Source of the DNA: Bacteroidales bacterium
Lineage (GTDB): Bacteria > Bacteroidota > Bacteroidia > Bacteroidales > VadinHA17
NCBI GenBank assembly: GCA_019429325.1
Contig: JAHYJA010000007.1
Coordinates: forward strand, 1-40,833
Direction of reading: 5' to 3'
DNA length: 40,833 nt
Part shown: positions 1-7,952 of the stretch, piece after piece
How positions within the stretch are numbered: position 1 is the stretch's first letter
Layout of the letters: each line of letters opens with the position of its first letter
Notes under the pieces: model-generated
The model's database searches: none
What the model saw: the letters and a program-made list of their open reading frames with translations, nothing else
What the model was told of the DNA's origin: nothing
Made by a program: the position numbers and the translations under genes

Positions 1-453
1 CCCGCCATAATATATTTCATCTGTCAGATAAAATCCCAGACTGCTTTGAAAGGAAGAGGGCTTGTTGGAAAAAGAGGTGGCAAACTCATCCCCGCTGTTC
101 CTTCCGTGGGCAACAAGGGAGTGATGCACCACTTTGATTCTATTCATGTCAACAATCCACATGCGCTCCGTGTTGGAGGAGAGTGAAAAATCAATGATTG
201 TAAGCAGGTTATTCTTTATTTTGTTACCGGCTTTGAGATTGAAAAATCCGGTGATTGCTCTTGTAAAAACCTCATACTCAGGCTTTGGTACATCACAATT
301 CAGTGTTTTGTAAAACCAGGTGAAATAAACTTCCGGATCCGGATTAAAGTTTTCAGAAGATGAATTAATCTCCCTGTTACCCATAAGAAAATTATGATTA
401 ACCGGAAGGACGGATAAGATCAAAGCACAAATTGTAATTCGCTTTTTCGACAT
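1..453 (-). CDS. YkuD-type murein L,D-transpeptidase family protein, partial (N-terminal 151 residues)
   Basis: The frame is open from an ATG at 453 to the window edge, so the C-terminal part is missing. The N-terminus (MSKKRITICALILSVLP) looks like a short signal peptide. The visible part contains RMWIVDM, SLVAHGRNSG and SNKPSSFQSSLGFY, which match my recollection of the YkuD_2 (murein L,D-transpeptidase catalytic domain-like) family, with its conserved VAHG and SN-x-S-SLG-Y stretches. Such proteins are thought to act on peptidoglycan in the periplasm. The catalytic His and Cys of the family lie further downstream and cannot be seen here. The next gene on the same strand starts 82 bp upstream of this one (its stop is at 535). 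Confidence 0.7.
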   Translation of the reverse strand, partial: MSKKRITICALILSVLPVNHNFLMGNREINSSSENFNPDPEVYFTWFYKTLNCDVPKPEYEVFTRAITGFFNLKAGNKIKNNLLTIIDFSLSSNTERMWIVDMNRIKVVHHSLVAHGRNSGDEFATSFSNKPSSFQSSLGFYLTDEIYYGG

Positions 454-534
454 TGGATGACTGCAAAATCACCGCAATGTAAAAAAAAGTATTTATATTC
501 CTGTTTTCCGGAAAATATATTACTGAAGGAATGT

Positions 535-1020
535 TCACTCTCCCGTCCTGACTATAACGGTTTCATTGTTATTTTCGATATCAGCCGTTAATTTCTTCAA
601 AGCTTCTTCAATCACATCCATTTCATTATTGAACCCGCGTTTAAATGACTCCCAGTTTCTTTGGCTCTTCCCGAAATTTTCCAGCCGTGCCTTCATAAAC
701 TTGATTTGTTCCTCCAGATTGGAGATCTTTTTCCCGTTAGGAGCATCAGTTTTTTCTTCCCGTTTTTCTGTTTTTGTGGTTAATTCAGTAATCCCTGTAT
801 CAACATCCCTGATTCTCAGATCAGACTGGCTTCTGAACGATTCCCAATCTTCGGTGGTTGCAGCTTCAAGACCAGCATTCAACAAGGAGAGCGCTTTAGC
901 CTGGTCGGCTTCCTGCTTTCTGGCCGATGACCGGTAGCCGGTAAAAATTATGCCGCCGATAAGAGGGATAATTAATATCAACAGAAAGAACTTTTTCCCT
1001 TTAAAATGTCCCTGGTTCAT
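535..1020 (-). CDS. Membrane-anchored coiled-coil protein, Sll1863-like stress family
   Basis: 161 residues. Residues 11-29 form one hydrophobic segment (FFLLILIIPLIGGIIFTGY), followed by an Ala/Gln/Lys/Glu-rich helical region that continues to the C-terminus and is probably a coiled coil facing the periplasm. It resembles the small Sll1863-type stress response proteins, an assignment made by overall character rather than by a catalytic motif. It lies 1 bp downstream of the 61-residue membrane protein at 1022-1207 and probably shares its transcript, which starts from the direct-repeat promoter at 1231-1294. The biochemical role is unknown. Confidence 0.65.
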   Translation of the reverse strand: MNQGHFKGKKFFLLILIIPLIGGIIFTGYRSSARKQEADQAKALSLLNAGLEAATTEDWESFRSQSDLRIRDVDTGITELTTKTEKREEKTDAPNGKKISNLEEQIKFMKARLENFGKSQRNWESFKRGFNNEMDVIEEALKKLTADIENNNETVIVRTGE

Positions 1021-1021
1021 T

Positions 1022-1207
1022 TTATAAAGTTATATCCTTCAGGTAGGTGAAAACACCAAATAACTTTAGAAGCCAGATGATAACAGCAATAACAACCACG
1101 ATATTCAGTATGCTTTTGATCTTTCGATCCATAGGGATGTAATTATTGACGAGCCATAAAAGAACACCCGCAACAATTAGTACAATTAAAATAGTTAACA
1201 GTGGCAT
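1022..1207 (-). CDS. Thivi_2564-like small membrane protein
   Basis: 61 residues with two hydrophobic helices (about residues 3-23 and 32-50) separated by the polar turn NNYIPMDRKIKS. This matches the small Thivi_2564-type membrane protein family. Function is unknown. It is the first gene after the direct-repeat promoter at 1231-1294 (start codon about 24 bp from the -7 box) and is followed 1 bp later by the coiled-coil protein at 535-1020, so the two form a short operon of the island's putative stress regulon. Confidence 0.75.
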   Translation of the reverse strand: MPLLTILIVLIVAGVLLWLVNNYIPMDRKIKSILNIVVVIAVIIWLLKLFGVFTYLKDITL

Positions 1208-1230
1208 AATATTAATTTATAAGTGAAATT

Positions 1231-1294
1231 CAAAGGTAAGCCGCATTAATTCCATAAGTGTTATATAACTCCCTGAAAAAGTTACATTATTCAC
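1231..1294 (-). promoter_or_regulatory. Direct-repeat promoter, site A (drives 1207-535)
   Basis: Read on the minus strand, half-site 1 is GTGAATAATGTAAC (1294-1281) and half-site 2 is GGAGTTATATAAC (1272-1260). After exactly 21 bp comes a perfect Bacteroidota -7 box TACCTTTG (1238-1231). Half-sites are in direct repeat with a 21-bp period. Confidence 0.75.
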
Positions 1295-1367
1295 ACCTCC
1301 TTTAAATGGCTGTATTTTATTTGCTGTTAACACCTTTGCTTCCGGCCTGCCGGTTACTTCGCGCGTA

Positions 1368-1486
1368 TTAAGCGCACTTCCCAAGTATGAGCCAGATGAT
1401 AATAAAAACCACAATAGTACCTAAACAGCCGCCACCAGTTTCCAGGCTCCGAATACTGAAATGAGCCCTCTTAAAAGATTATTCAT
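1368..1486 (-). pseudogene. Small Gly-rich membrane protein with a 1-bp frameshift
   Basis: The ATG at 1486 overlaps the stop of the upstream gene (ATGAATAA). The frame reads MNNLLRGLISVFGAWK and then stops early after five more residues. Adding one base in the CTGGTGGCGGC stretch near 1436 restores GGGCLGTIVVFIIIWLILGKCA and a stop at 1368, giving a 39-residue single-span membrane protein. The restored part is a good transmembrane helix, which suggests the break is either a recent mutation or a sequencing error in a real gene. The Gly-Gly-Gly-Cys turn followed by a helix is like other tiny stress-induced membrane proteins, but I do not recognise the family. Confidence 0.5.
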
Positions 1487-1643
1487 TGTCCCTTATGTAA
1501 CGGGTTTGATAATTATAGCTGGTAATCAAGCCGAAAATCAGGAATATTAATCCCATTAAAATTATGCCTTTGGAAAAGATTATCAGTGAGATAATCAGAG
1601 AGATGAAGCTTAACCAGAAACAAGCTGTTGCCTTTATCTTCAT
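1479..1643 (-). CDS. Small two-helix membrane protein, 54 residues
   Basis: ATG at 1643 and TAA at 1481-1479. The protein begins MKIKATACFWLSFISLII and contains two hydrophobic segments (about residues 9-23 and 26-43) before a polar tail ending NYQTRYIRDNE. It starts 12 bp after the end of the 190-residue gene at 1656-2228, and its stop overlaps the start of the next small gene by 8 bp, the typical spacing of translationally coupled genes. I do not recognise the family; a role in the envelope is inferred from hydrophobicity only. Confidence 0.6.
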   Translation of the reverse strand: MKIKATACFWLSFISLIISLIIFSKGIILMGLIFLIFGLITSYNYQTRYIRDNE

Positions 1644-1655
1644 GACTTGTTTTAT

Positions 1656-2228
1656 TTAACGGAAAGAATTTCCCGTGTTTTGTGAACAGAAATATGTTAT
1701 GCCGTTTATTTCAGTAATGTCAATAACTGTAAGATTATGCTCAGCGAGGCGGTTGGTTACATCCATTACTGTTAAACTTCTGTCAGTTCTGGAATCGATG
1801 ATATTAATTAGCTTGTTCAGGAATTTAGCGGAGCTGTAATACGGTAGACGGTCTCCATTCTGTTCATTGTTTTTGAAGCAGCCCACAAAATAAGCCGTCC
1901 GGGGCAGCAAGCGGTTTACCACACTTAAGAAGCTTTCAAGATGCTTAATATTATTCAGTTTCTTAAGATTTATCAGTGTTTTAACCCTTTTCAGGTCGCT
2001 GGAATCATAGTAAAAGTGGTGACTGGACGAGAGAGTCAATAAATTTGGCTCTCTCGCAAGCTTTAACCAGTGCAGATATTGATAGAAGTCTTCCCCTGCT
2101 TCAGCACGAACATTTTCCAAAACAGGATTGGACACAGATATTTCAGGTACGCGACATTTCTCACGATTCCGTTTTTTAGTGGTATCGCCAAGAATTGCGG
2201 GGCTTTCCAATACTGAAATATTTGCCAT
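1656..2228 (-). CDS. Uncharacterised protein resembling the non-catalytic domain of exopolysaccharide sugar-transferase-associated proteins
   Basis: 190 residues, soluble, no signal peptide. Residues 70-79 (HHFYYDSSDL), the INLKKLNNIKHL stretch and the VGCF segment recall a methyltransferase-like domain found with Bacteroidota exopolysaccharide initiating sugar transferases, where HHFYYD, LINL-K-N-I and IGC occur in the same order. The C-terminal LTVMDVTNRLAEHNLTVIDI fits the LSK-EVLGRL-GF segment of that domain. Here the protein is short and no SAM-binding glycine motif is visible, so enzymatic activity is doubtful. It is the first gene after the direct-repeat promoter at 2306-2368 and is followed by two tiny membrane proteins. 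Confidence 0.5.
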   Translation of the reverse strand: MANISVLESPAILGDTTKKRNREKCRVPEISVSNPVLENVRAEAGEDFYQYLHWLKLAREPNLLTLSSSHHFYYDSSDLKRVKTLINLKKLNNIKHLESFLSVVNRLLPRTAYFVGCFKNNEQNGDRLPYYSSAKFLNKLINIIDSRTDRSLTVMDVTNRLAEHNLTVIDITEINGITYFCSQNTGNSFR

Positions 2229-2305
2229 TTTAAGTGTTTAAATTCTATGCTGAATAAATGTGTTTCCGATAAGATTGTCTGTCTGACTATTTATACTTCC
2301 CCATG

Positions 2306-2368
2306 TAAAGATAAGCAACGAAACCGCCGAATCATTACACAATTCCATCAATGAATTACATAATTCAC
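2306..2368 (-). promoter_or_regulatory. Direct-repeat promoter, site B (drives 2228-1368)
   Basis: On the minus strand, GTGAATTATGTAAT (2368-2355) is followed by GGAATTGTGTAAT (2346-2334), then 20 bp, then TATCTTTA (2313-2306), one mismatch from the -7 consensus. The rest of the 2229-2498 gap shows no gene. Confidence 0.7.
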
Positions 2369-2498
2369 AGGGTGTTGAAACGGAGCCTCATTTAATTCAG
2401 TTCTGAGCTAAAATGGATAGTTTTTAATTCTCCTGATTGTAATACTTCCCAGTCCGGATTGAGGGTTAAAGAATCATTTATCTTAACCTGGCTTTATT

Positions 2499-3416
2499 TT
2501 AGAATATCAAAGGATTTACAACATTAATCCTGTAACGGAACTCATACCTTAGCATTATTTCATGTGATCCGTTACTATATTTTCTGAGCTTGCTGTTATC
2601 AAAATCGTATATGTAAGCGACTCTGATCTGGTTATTTACCTCAACCTGGAGTAATCCTGCAACTGACCGCCCATTCCTGTAAGAACCCCCTGCCCAGAAC
2701 CGGTCAAGATAACTGAAATGAGCATTTATATCGTAAAGGATCTTTTCCCCTGGTCTGTAATTCAAAAGTGACGAAGGGAGGAATTTTAATTTTGAAGATA
2801 AATTTCTAACAAAACCTGCTGTAAGCATATAATTGTACTGACCCGGATCAATATTGAAGCTGTATTTGTTTATTTCAAAATTAAACTTATAGCTTAAAAA
2901 CTTTGGTATTGAGAATCCCAGGAAGTAATTATTGTTCGAGTAATAAGTCCCAAAGCTAAAACCCGGAACGACAAACCGACGTGGGCTGATAAGGTAAAAT
3001 TCGTCTCCCTGGTCGAGTACCACAAGATCTGACCATGCAGTATTGGTAGTTATTAATCCTGCGCCAAGTCCAAAAGAGAGAGTTCCTTTACCGACGTCGA
3101 TCTTATATGCATAGTTGGTGATAAACCGGGTTTCTTTTGTTACACCGATCTTGTCGTTTATTATAATAAGGCCCAGTCCGACTTTGTCATCTCTTACGGG
3201 TGCATCAATCAGGAGAGTGATTGTCTCGGGTGAGCCTGCGATACCGGTCCACTGTTTGCGGTACAGGGCTGCAATATTCAATGCCCCCCTGGCTCCTGCG
3301 TAGGAAGGATTGATTGTCAGAGGATTGAGGACATACTGGTTTATGACAGGAGTTAACTGACCTGACAGACATAAAGGTATTGAAAGCCAGAAGAATATAT
3401 TTGTAATCCTCCTCAT
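2499..3416 (-). CDS. PorP/SprF family type IX secretion system membrane protein
   Basis: 305 residues with a signal peptide (residues 1-19, ending LSGQ). The start of the mature protein, LTPVINQYVLNPLTINPSYAG, is the hallmark of PorP/SprF proteins (QY-NP-INPAYAG), followed by the usual RKQWTGIAGSPET motif near residue 53 and alternating beta-barrel strands. These outer-membrane proteins pair with secreted type IX substrates carrying a type B (gliding-type) C-terminal domain and help tether them at the surface. That is the arrangement here: the gene starts 1 bp after the stop of the type B substrate at 3418-5301. Length is normal for the family. Confidence 0.93.
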   Translation of the reverse strand: MRRITNIFFWLSIPLCLSGQLTPVINQYVLNPLTINPSYAGARGALNIAALYRKQWTGIAGSPETITLLIDAPVRDDKVGLGLIIINDKIGVTKETRFITNYAYKIDVGKGTLSFGLGAGLITTNTAWSDLVVLDQGDEFYLISPRRFVVPGFSFGTYYSNNNYFLGFSIPKFLSYKFNFEINKYSFNIDPGQYNYMLTAGFVRNLSSKLKFLPSSLLNYRPGEKILYDINAHFSYLDRFWAGGSYRNGRSVAGLLQVEVNNQIRVAYIYDFDNSKLRKYSNGSHEIMLRYEFRYRINVVNPLIF

Positions 3417-3417
3417 T

Positions 3418-5301
3418 TTATCGTCTGATTACAATAAAACCTTTAATAGATTTACCATTCTCTGTTTTCAGAACATAGAAATAAGTATCATCATGGAGAG
3501 GCTTATTATTGAAGTCAACGCCATCCCAATTATTGTCATAATCAAGATTTGTATATACAATAACTCCTCTCCTGTCGAAAACCACTAATTCCGTACGATC
3601 CTGTGCACTTAAACCTTTTATCACAAAATAATCATTTCTGCCGTCCATATTAGGAGTTATCAGCGTAGGAATGATAAAATCATGAACAGTGATAGTGACT
3701 GCGTTAAAAGATGGCGGGCAAACACCGTTAGAGACGCTCCACAAGAATTTGTTTATGCCGGGTGAAAGTCCGCTTATTGAAGTCTTGGAATAGGTTGTGT
3801 CAAAAATCTCACCGGTACCCGAGATTAACGACCAGCTGCCGGTTTCATAATCATGGGCAAGCTCAGCATTCATGGTCGTACTAAACTGGCCCTCCAGGAC
3901 CTGGTCTGCCCCCGGGTTGGCGACAGGTTTTTCCCGGACCTCAACTTCGACATCGACTGAATTCTGACATCCGAACTGATCGGTAAGGGTAACTGTAAAG
4001 GTGGTTTTCGTGGTTAGCGTTGCAACAGGATTTGATACATATGGATTGCTTACCAATGTGACAGGTGACCAGGAGAAAATGCCTGTTCCCTTTGCATTGA
4101 ATTGAACATAATCCCCCCTGCATATTGCCGGATAAGTTCCTGCATCCAATGAAGGCAATTCTCTGAAAATCACTCTGACAATATCTGTTGAGGTACAGTT
4201 GTTTTGTGCCTCAGTCCATGAAAAGTCGTATGAGCCAGCCTGGTCGACAGTGACTCCAGCGTTGGGTTGATGATTATCCGGTGAAAATACGGCATTGCCG
4301 GGGCCGCTGATTTTGGTCCATGTACCTGTTCCTTTTGTCGGGCTGGCATTGAAAATGAAATCCATGTCACATTCATATCCTCCTGATCCCGCATTTGCAA
4401 CCGGAGGATCCTGACATCCGCATGACACTGAAAAACTGACTCCGGTTGTTGTGCATCCCGATGAATTTCTTACTGTAATGGTGTGGCTCCCGTCGGCAAC
4501 ATTGACAAAGGAAGCGGAGCTCTGGTATGTCCCGCCATCCAGCCTGTAGGTAAGGCCTGAACCTGTCGGAGCGGTTACCGTAACAATTGCTTTACCATAA
4601 CCCTGTGAACAATCTACTGTCTGTACCGGGCTTGCAGGTGATGCCGGTGGGCCATTGATAACAACATTTGCTGATAACTGTGATGTACATCCGGCTGCAC
4701 TGGCAACTGAAAAGCGATATGTGCCTGCAGTAAGCCCCGAAACAGTGGTACTTGTTCCTGTACCCTGTATTGCACCCGGATTGATTGTCCAGCTTCCGCT
4801 TGCAGGCAAGCCGCTTAATACCACGCTTCCGGTCGGTGTTAAACATGTTGGCTGGGTGACTGTTCCAATTGTGGGTGCTGTGGGAATGGCATTTACCCTT
4901 AATGTATAGGTGGCTTTTACTGCGTCACACGGACCGGACGGATTATTGGTGGTTACCGTTATTACAACTGTTTTTCCGATATCATTATTGCGAGGTGTGT
5001 ATGTAAAAGAAAAAGGTGACTGAGATGTTGAAGACGGACTCACCGAACCACGCCCATTTTCTGTGAAATAAACTCTTGTTGCACTTCCACCGAAGGTATT
5101 GCCACTTATTGTTACAGAAGTTGTGCCGCATGTGCTTCCGCTGCTGCTGCTTAGTGTAACTGTCGCAGGATTCACACAACCGGAGTCTTGCCCCAACCCC
5201 TTTATTGAGATCAACATAATAAAGCCTGCCAGTAGAAATACTGTTCTGACAAGTCTTAACTCATCGGTATAGTTGATTTCTGAATGAGATTCAGATTTCA
5301 T
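3418..5301 (-). CDS. Secreted Ig-like repeat protein with gliding-motility-type (type B) type IX C-terminal domain
   Basis: 627 residues with the start at 5301. A longer frame to 5436 exists, but it runs through the direct-repeat promoter and its -7 box at 5373-5380, so translation must begin downstream. From M at 5301 the N-terminus has a signal-anchor-like helix (LVRTVFLLAGFIMLISIKGLGQ). Next come Cys-containing SprB-like and Ig-like repeats rich in Thr, Ser, Gly and Pro. The C-terminal 80 residues (LITPNMDGRNDYFVIKG, then VVFDRRGVIVYTN and NNWDGVDF) are the gliding-motility-associated C-terminal domain, a type B sorting signal. The product should be exported by the type IX system and displayed through the PorP/SprF partner encoded 1 bp downstream. 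Ligand is unknown. Confidence 0.9.
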   Translation of the reverse strand: MKSESHSEINYTDELRLVRTVFLLAGFIMLISIKGLGQDSGCVNPATVTLSSSSGSTCGTTSVTISGNTFGGSATRVYFTENGRGSVSPSSTSQSPFSFTYTPRNNDIGKTVVITVTTNNPSGPCDAVKATYTLRVNAIPTAPTIGTVTQPTCLTPTGSVVLSGLPASGSWTINPGAIQGTGTSTTVSGLTAGTYRFSVASAAGCTSQLSANVVINGPPASPASPVQTVDCSQGYGKAIVTVTAPTGSGLTYRLDGGTYQSSASFVNVADGSHTITVRNSSGCTTTGVSFSVSCGCQDPPVANAGSGGYECDMDFIFNASPTKGTGTWTKISGPGNAVFSPDNHQPNAGVTVDQAGSYDFSWTEAQNNCTSTDIVRVIFRELPSLDAGTYPAICRGDYVQFNAKGTGIFSWSPVTLVSNPYVSNPVATLTTKTTFTVTLTDQFGCQNSVDVEVEVREKPVANPGADQVLEGQFSTTMNAELAHDYETGSWSLISGTGEIFDTTYSKTSISGLSPGINKFLWSVSNGVCPPSFNAVTITVHDFIIPTLITPNMDGRNDYFVIKGLSAQDRTELVVFDRRGVIVYTNLDYDNNWDGVDFNNKPLHDDTYFYVLKTENGKSIKGFIVIRR

Positions 5302-5372
5302 GTCAGCTATTATATCGTAAATTCCCGGATAACCCTTTGCATTTTTGTATTTGCAGATAGAATATTCTGGTT

Positions 5373-5436
5373 GAAAGTTATAATTGTATTGTAGCAAAAG
5401 TGTTATATAATTTTTGAAAAAAGTTGTAATATTCAC
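5373..5436 (-). promoter_or_regulatory. Direct-repeat promoter, site C (drives type IX pair)
   Basis: On the minus strand: GTGAATATTACAAC (5436-5423), then AAATTATATAAC (ending 5402), then exactly 21 bp, then TAACTTTC (5380-5373). This fixes the start of the downstream gene at 5301. Half-site 1 is the least conserved of the set. Confidence 0.6.
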
Positions 5437-5483
5437 GCATTAAACTTGCTTTAATGAATGTAAAGCATGTATCAGCATTCATT

Positions 5484-7325
5484 TTATTGATATATCATTC
5501 TTGCAGGTTTTTCAATTTCAAAATCCCTGAAGCCAAAATCAGTTGTCCTGAATGCGTTCATTTTGAAAACATCATATCCGATTCCCGGAATTGATGGATA
5601 AAATGAAATGGAAATTTGAAATGTATTGAAAATCATGTGCTCGTTTTTAATTAAGACTCCCAAACCTATCTGAGAGTAAACTTTGCTGGTTTTAAATCCT
5701 GTTTTCTCATGGCCAAGCATGCCAAGCGAACAGCTAAGAAAAGGCCCAAACCAGAATCCGATAAAATTCCATGGGGCATATGATTGTGTCTGGAGGGACA
5801 ATAAAAGGCGGTTGGTACCTGATAATGCAGGACTGTTAAATCCATCCAGTCCGTAACTGTCATTGATTGTCAGGCTATCGGATGACATCATGTTCATACC
5901 AATAGTCATCTGGGGTTTAACCAATTGCCTGAATTTCCATCTCCCGATTTCAAATAAACCTGTAAAGTAATTTACACCTACTGTCAGAACACCCTGTTCA
6001 ATTTGTGATCCATGAAAGAAAGTTCCGTATTCGAAATTAGAGCTAAGGTATCCCAGTTTATTATAGTTCCCGAAGAAGACCCGCATGCCTAAATAGGGCC
6101 GCCCGGAATTATTCTTAACCTGATAGCCGCCAGTCAGTGCATATACCCTTCCGACAGGTACATCTTCAATAACACCATATTTAAAGATAAACTTATCCTG
6201 CACATATATCCTTGTCGACATTCCAATTGTGGCCAGATAAAAATCTTCACTGGCATAAATATGTAATGGATCATCATTCTCAGATGGTTTTTCAAGATAT
6301 CTGACGCGCAGATAACGTGCTGCCAGAATTAAATTGGTTACCTGCTCCTCTCCGGTATGTCCCTTAAAGATCTGATGGGCACTGCCGGCCCAAAAATCCT
6401 GAGTCCTGAATTTCAGATTAACAGGAACATAAACCGAATTTATATCCTTCAAGGAGTCTTTTTTAACCTGAGTAGCAAAAGAAATACCCGCTGCCCATTT
6501 TGCCAGTGGGGAGAAAAACGGGCGGTCGACAGCGAAGCTCCTGATGGAATTATTGTATCCGTCAAAGCCAAGATGCAGTTTCGCACTGATGTAGGTGTTC
6601 CTTATGTTTGGAATGTTGTAGTTTGTATTGAAAACATTTATCTCATGATTAAAGTCTCTTGAAAAGAGATTTTGAAATTCATGACCATATCCTAAAAAAT
6701 TCTTATCGGTTAAACCGGCCCTGATTCCTGAGGCAGAGATGGAACCTTCCGGGATGATACTACCCTTATCCAATACCCGGACAGAGATATCTACTGAATC
6801 GGGTCCTGACTCTGACTCCTCAACCGAAAAAGCAACCTCATGCACATATTTCTGGCTTCGGATCAAACGTTCGGATTCTTTCACAAGTAAAGAATTGAAA
6901 GGTTGATTCCTATGGAAAAGCAACAGATTCCGGATCGTGATACCTTGTGTTTTGATATGGATCCAATTGCCTGCTTTAGACAAAAGATTCTGTTTCCTGA
7001 CTAGAGTGTCCCAGACTGAGTAACCAAAAGGATCCAGGGTAATAACATCGATATTACGTATTATTTTTCCATCAAATGCACTATAAGGTTTTTGTGTCAG
7101 CCTATCATATCCTTTACTGGCGGCTCTCTTATTCTTCAGGCCGGGGGTTGCCGGCGTGAATATTAGCCGAAACATAAATTCTGTGATTCTGCTTCTCTCG
7201 GAGTAGGATTCAATGTTTTTATAAATCTGAGTTGAGTCTTTTCTGACACTGTCCTGCTGTGCAGAAGCAAAATCACTTATCGGGATTACAGCAAGAAAAA
7301 ATATGAAAGATTTTCTGAACCACAT
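5484..7325 (-). CDS. Omp85/BamA-like outer-membrane beta-barrel protein with POTRA-like N-terminus
   Basis: 613 residues with a signal peptide (MWFRKSFIFFLAVIPISDFASAQ). Residues about 85-185 have the character of POTRA modules: KIIRNIDVITLDPFG, then a repeat with LLVKESERLIRSQKYVHEVAFSVEES and DSVDISVRVLDKG. The last 400 residues are alternating Gly/aromatic strands typical of a large barrel (for example GLTDKNFLGYGHEFQNLFSRDF) ending near GFRDFEIEKPARMIYQ. Omp85 proteins insert or translocate proteins, or in some subfamilies lipids, at the outer membrane. The specific substrate is not evident. No direct-repeat promoter lies upstream (7326-7472 shows nothing convincing), unlike its neighbours. 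Confidence 0.7.
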   Translation of the reverse strand: MWFRKSFIFFLAVIPISDFASAQQDSVRKDSTQIYKNIESYSERSRITEFMFRLIFTPATPGLKNKRAASKGYDRLTQKPYSAFDGKIIRNIDVITLDPFGYSVWDTLVRKQNLLSKAGNWIHIKTQGITIRNLLLFHRNQPFNSLLVKESERLIRSQKYVHEVAFSVEESESGPDSVDISVRVLDKGSIIPEGSISASGIRAGLTDKNFLGYGHEFQNLFSRDFNHEINVFNTNYNIPNIRNTYISAKLHLGFDGYNNSIRSFAVDRPFFSPLAKWAAGISFATQVKKDSLKDINSVYVPVNLKFRTQDFWAGSAHQIFKGHTGEEQVTNLILAARYLRVRYLEKPSENDDPLHIYASEDFYLATIGMSTRIYVQDKFIFKYGVIEDVPVGRVYALTGGYQVKNNSGRPYLGMRVFFGNYNKLGYLSSNFEYGTFFHGSQIEQGVLTVGVNYFTGLFEIGRWKFRQLVKPQMTIGMNMMSSDSLTINDSYGLDGFNSPALSGTNRLLLSLQTQSYAPWNFIGFWFGPFLSCSLGMLGHEKTGFKTSKVYSQIGLGVLIKNEHMIFNTFQISISFYPSIPGIGYDVFKMNAFRTTDFGFRDFEIEKPARMIYQ

Positions 7326-7472
7326 TTGAGCATGCAGTTATTGATCCTGAAAGGTTATCAGAATGAAAACCGGGTCTGGTTTATTCGACTTGGCACCGTG
7401 AGCAGGGATAAATTCAAAAAGTACCGTTAATCAGGTGCCGGTAACCAATGACTTTTCGAATTGATTTAATGA

Positions 7473-7658
7473 TTAAAGCTCAGCGATAATCCTGAGCACC
7501 TCTTCTTTTGTTTTGCCGAGCTTGATCTGAAGCCTTCCGATCATTTCATCTTTTTTCCCTTCAGCAAACATTAAATCATTGTCTGTAAGCTGTGCAAATT
7601 TTTGTTTAAGCTTACCTTTTTGCTCATTCCAGTTTCCTTTAACTTCTATCCGATTCAT
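7473..7658 (-). CDS. CsbD family stress protein
   Basis: 61 residues, the usual family length. MNRIEVKGNWNEQKGKLKQKF is the CsbD signature (W-Q-KG-KQ-WG in the family), followed by the helical LTDNDLMFAEGKKDEMIGRLQIKLGKTKEE segment. CsbD proteins are small helical general-stress proteins (sigma-B regulated in Bacillus) whose mechanism is unknown. The gene stands alone behind the direct-repeat promoter at 7696-7759, which supports reading that promoter class as stress-linked. Confidence 0.92.
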   Translation of the reverse strand: MNRIEVKGNWNEQKGKLKQKFAQLTDNDLMFAEGKKDEMIGRLQIKLGKTKEEVLRIIAEL

Positions 7659-7695
7659 TTTTTTAATTTTTTAATTGTTTTAAATACTCCCACTG

Positions 7696-7759
7696 CAAAG
7701 GTCTGCCCATTATTCCCGTAAGCTGTTACACAACTCTGTAAATAAGTTACATCATTCAC
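7696..7759 (-). promoter_or_regulatory. Direct-repeat promoter, site D (drives csbD-like gene)
   Basis: On the minus strand: GTGAATGATGTAAC (7759-7746), AGAGTTGTGTAAC (7737-7725), 21 bp, GACCTTTG (7703-7696). It is divergent from site E, 60 bp away. Confidence 0.75.
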
Positions 7760-7819
7760 GTATTCCCGAAAGCGCTTCGCCCTTTATGATTATGGTAAAT
7801 GAACTTAAAGGGATAATGT

Positions 7820-7883
7820 GTGAATGATGTAACTCTTTTCCGGAATTGTATAATGGTTTTATGAAATAAACACTAAATCTTTG
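7820..7883 (+). promoter_or_regulatory. Direct-repeat promoter, site E (drives AsmA-like gene)
   Basis: On the plus strand: GTGAATGATGTAAC (7820-7833), GGAATTGTATAAT (7842-7854), 21 bp, AATCTTTG (7876-7883), one mismatch from TAnnTTTG. A possible TTG start at 7881 falls inside this -7 box and is therefore excluded. Confidence 0.75.
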
Positions 7884-7952
7884 TATTATAGATATTTCCG
7901 GATAAGAAACCAAATTCAGCGCCGTCCTCCGGGAAGATTATCACACCATAGT

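Noticed and set aside
1217-1414. 65-residue frame on the minus strand
   Set aside because: It is out of frame with the tiny membrane-protein gene at 1368-1486 and runs through site A; it has no independent support.
7326-7472. Inverted GGCACC/GGTGCC pair as a terminator
   Set aside because: The loop is over 30 bp and there is no T tract, so support is too weak to annotate.
7881-7952. TTG start for the AsmA-like gene
   Set aside because: It lies inside the -7 box; the ATG at 7953 precedes a proper signal anchor.
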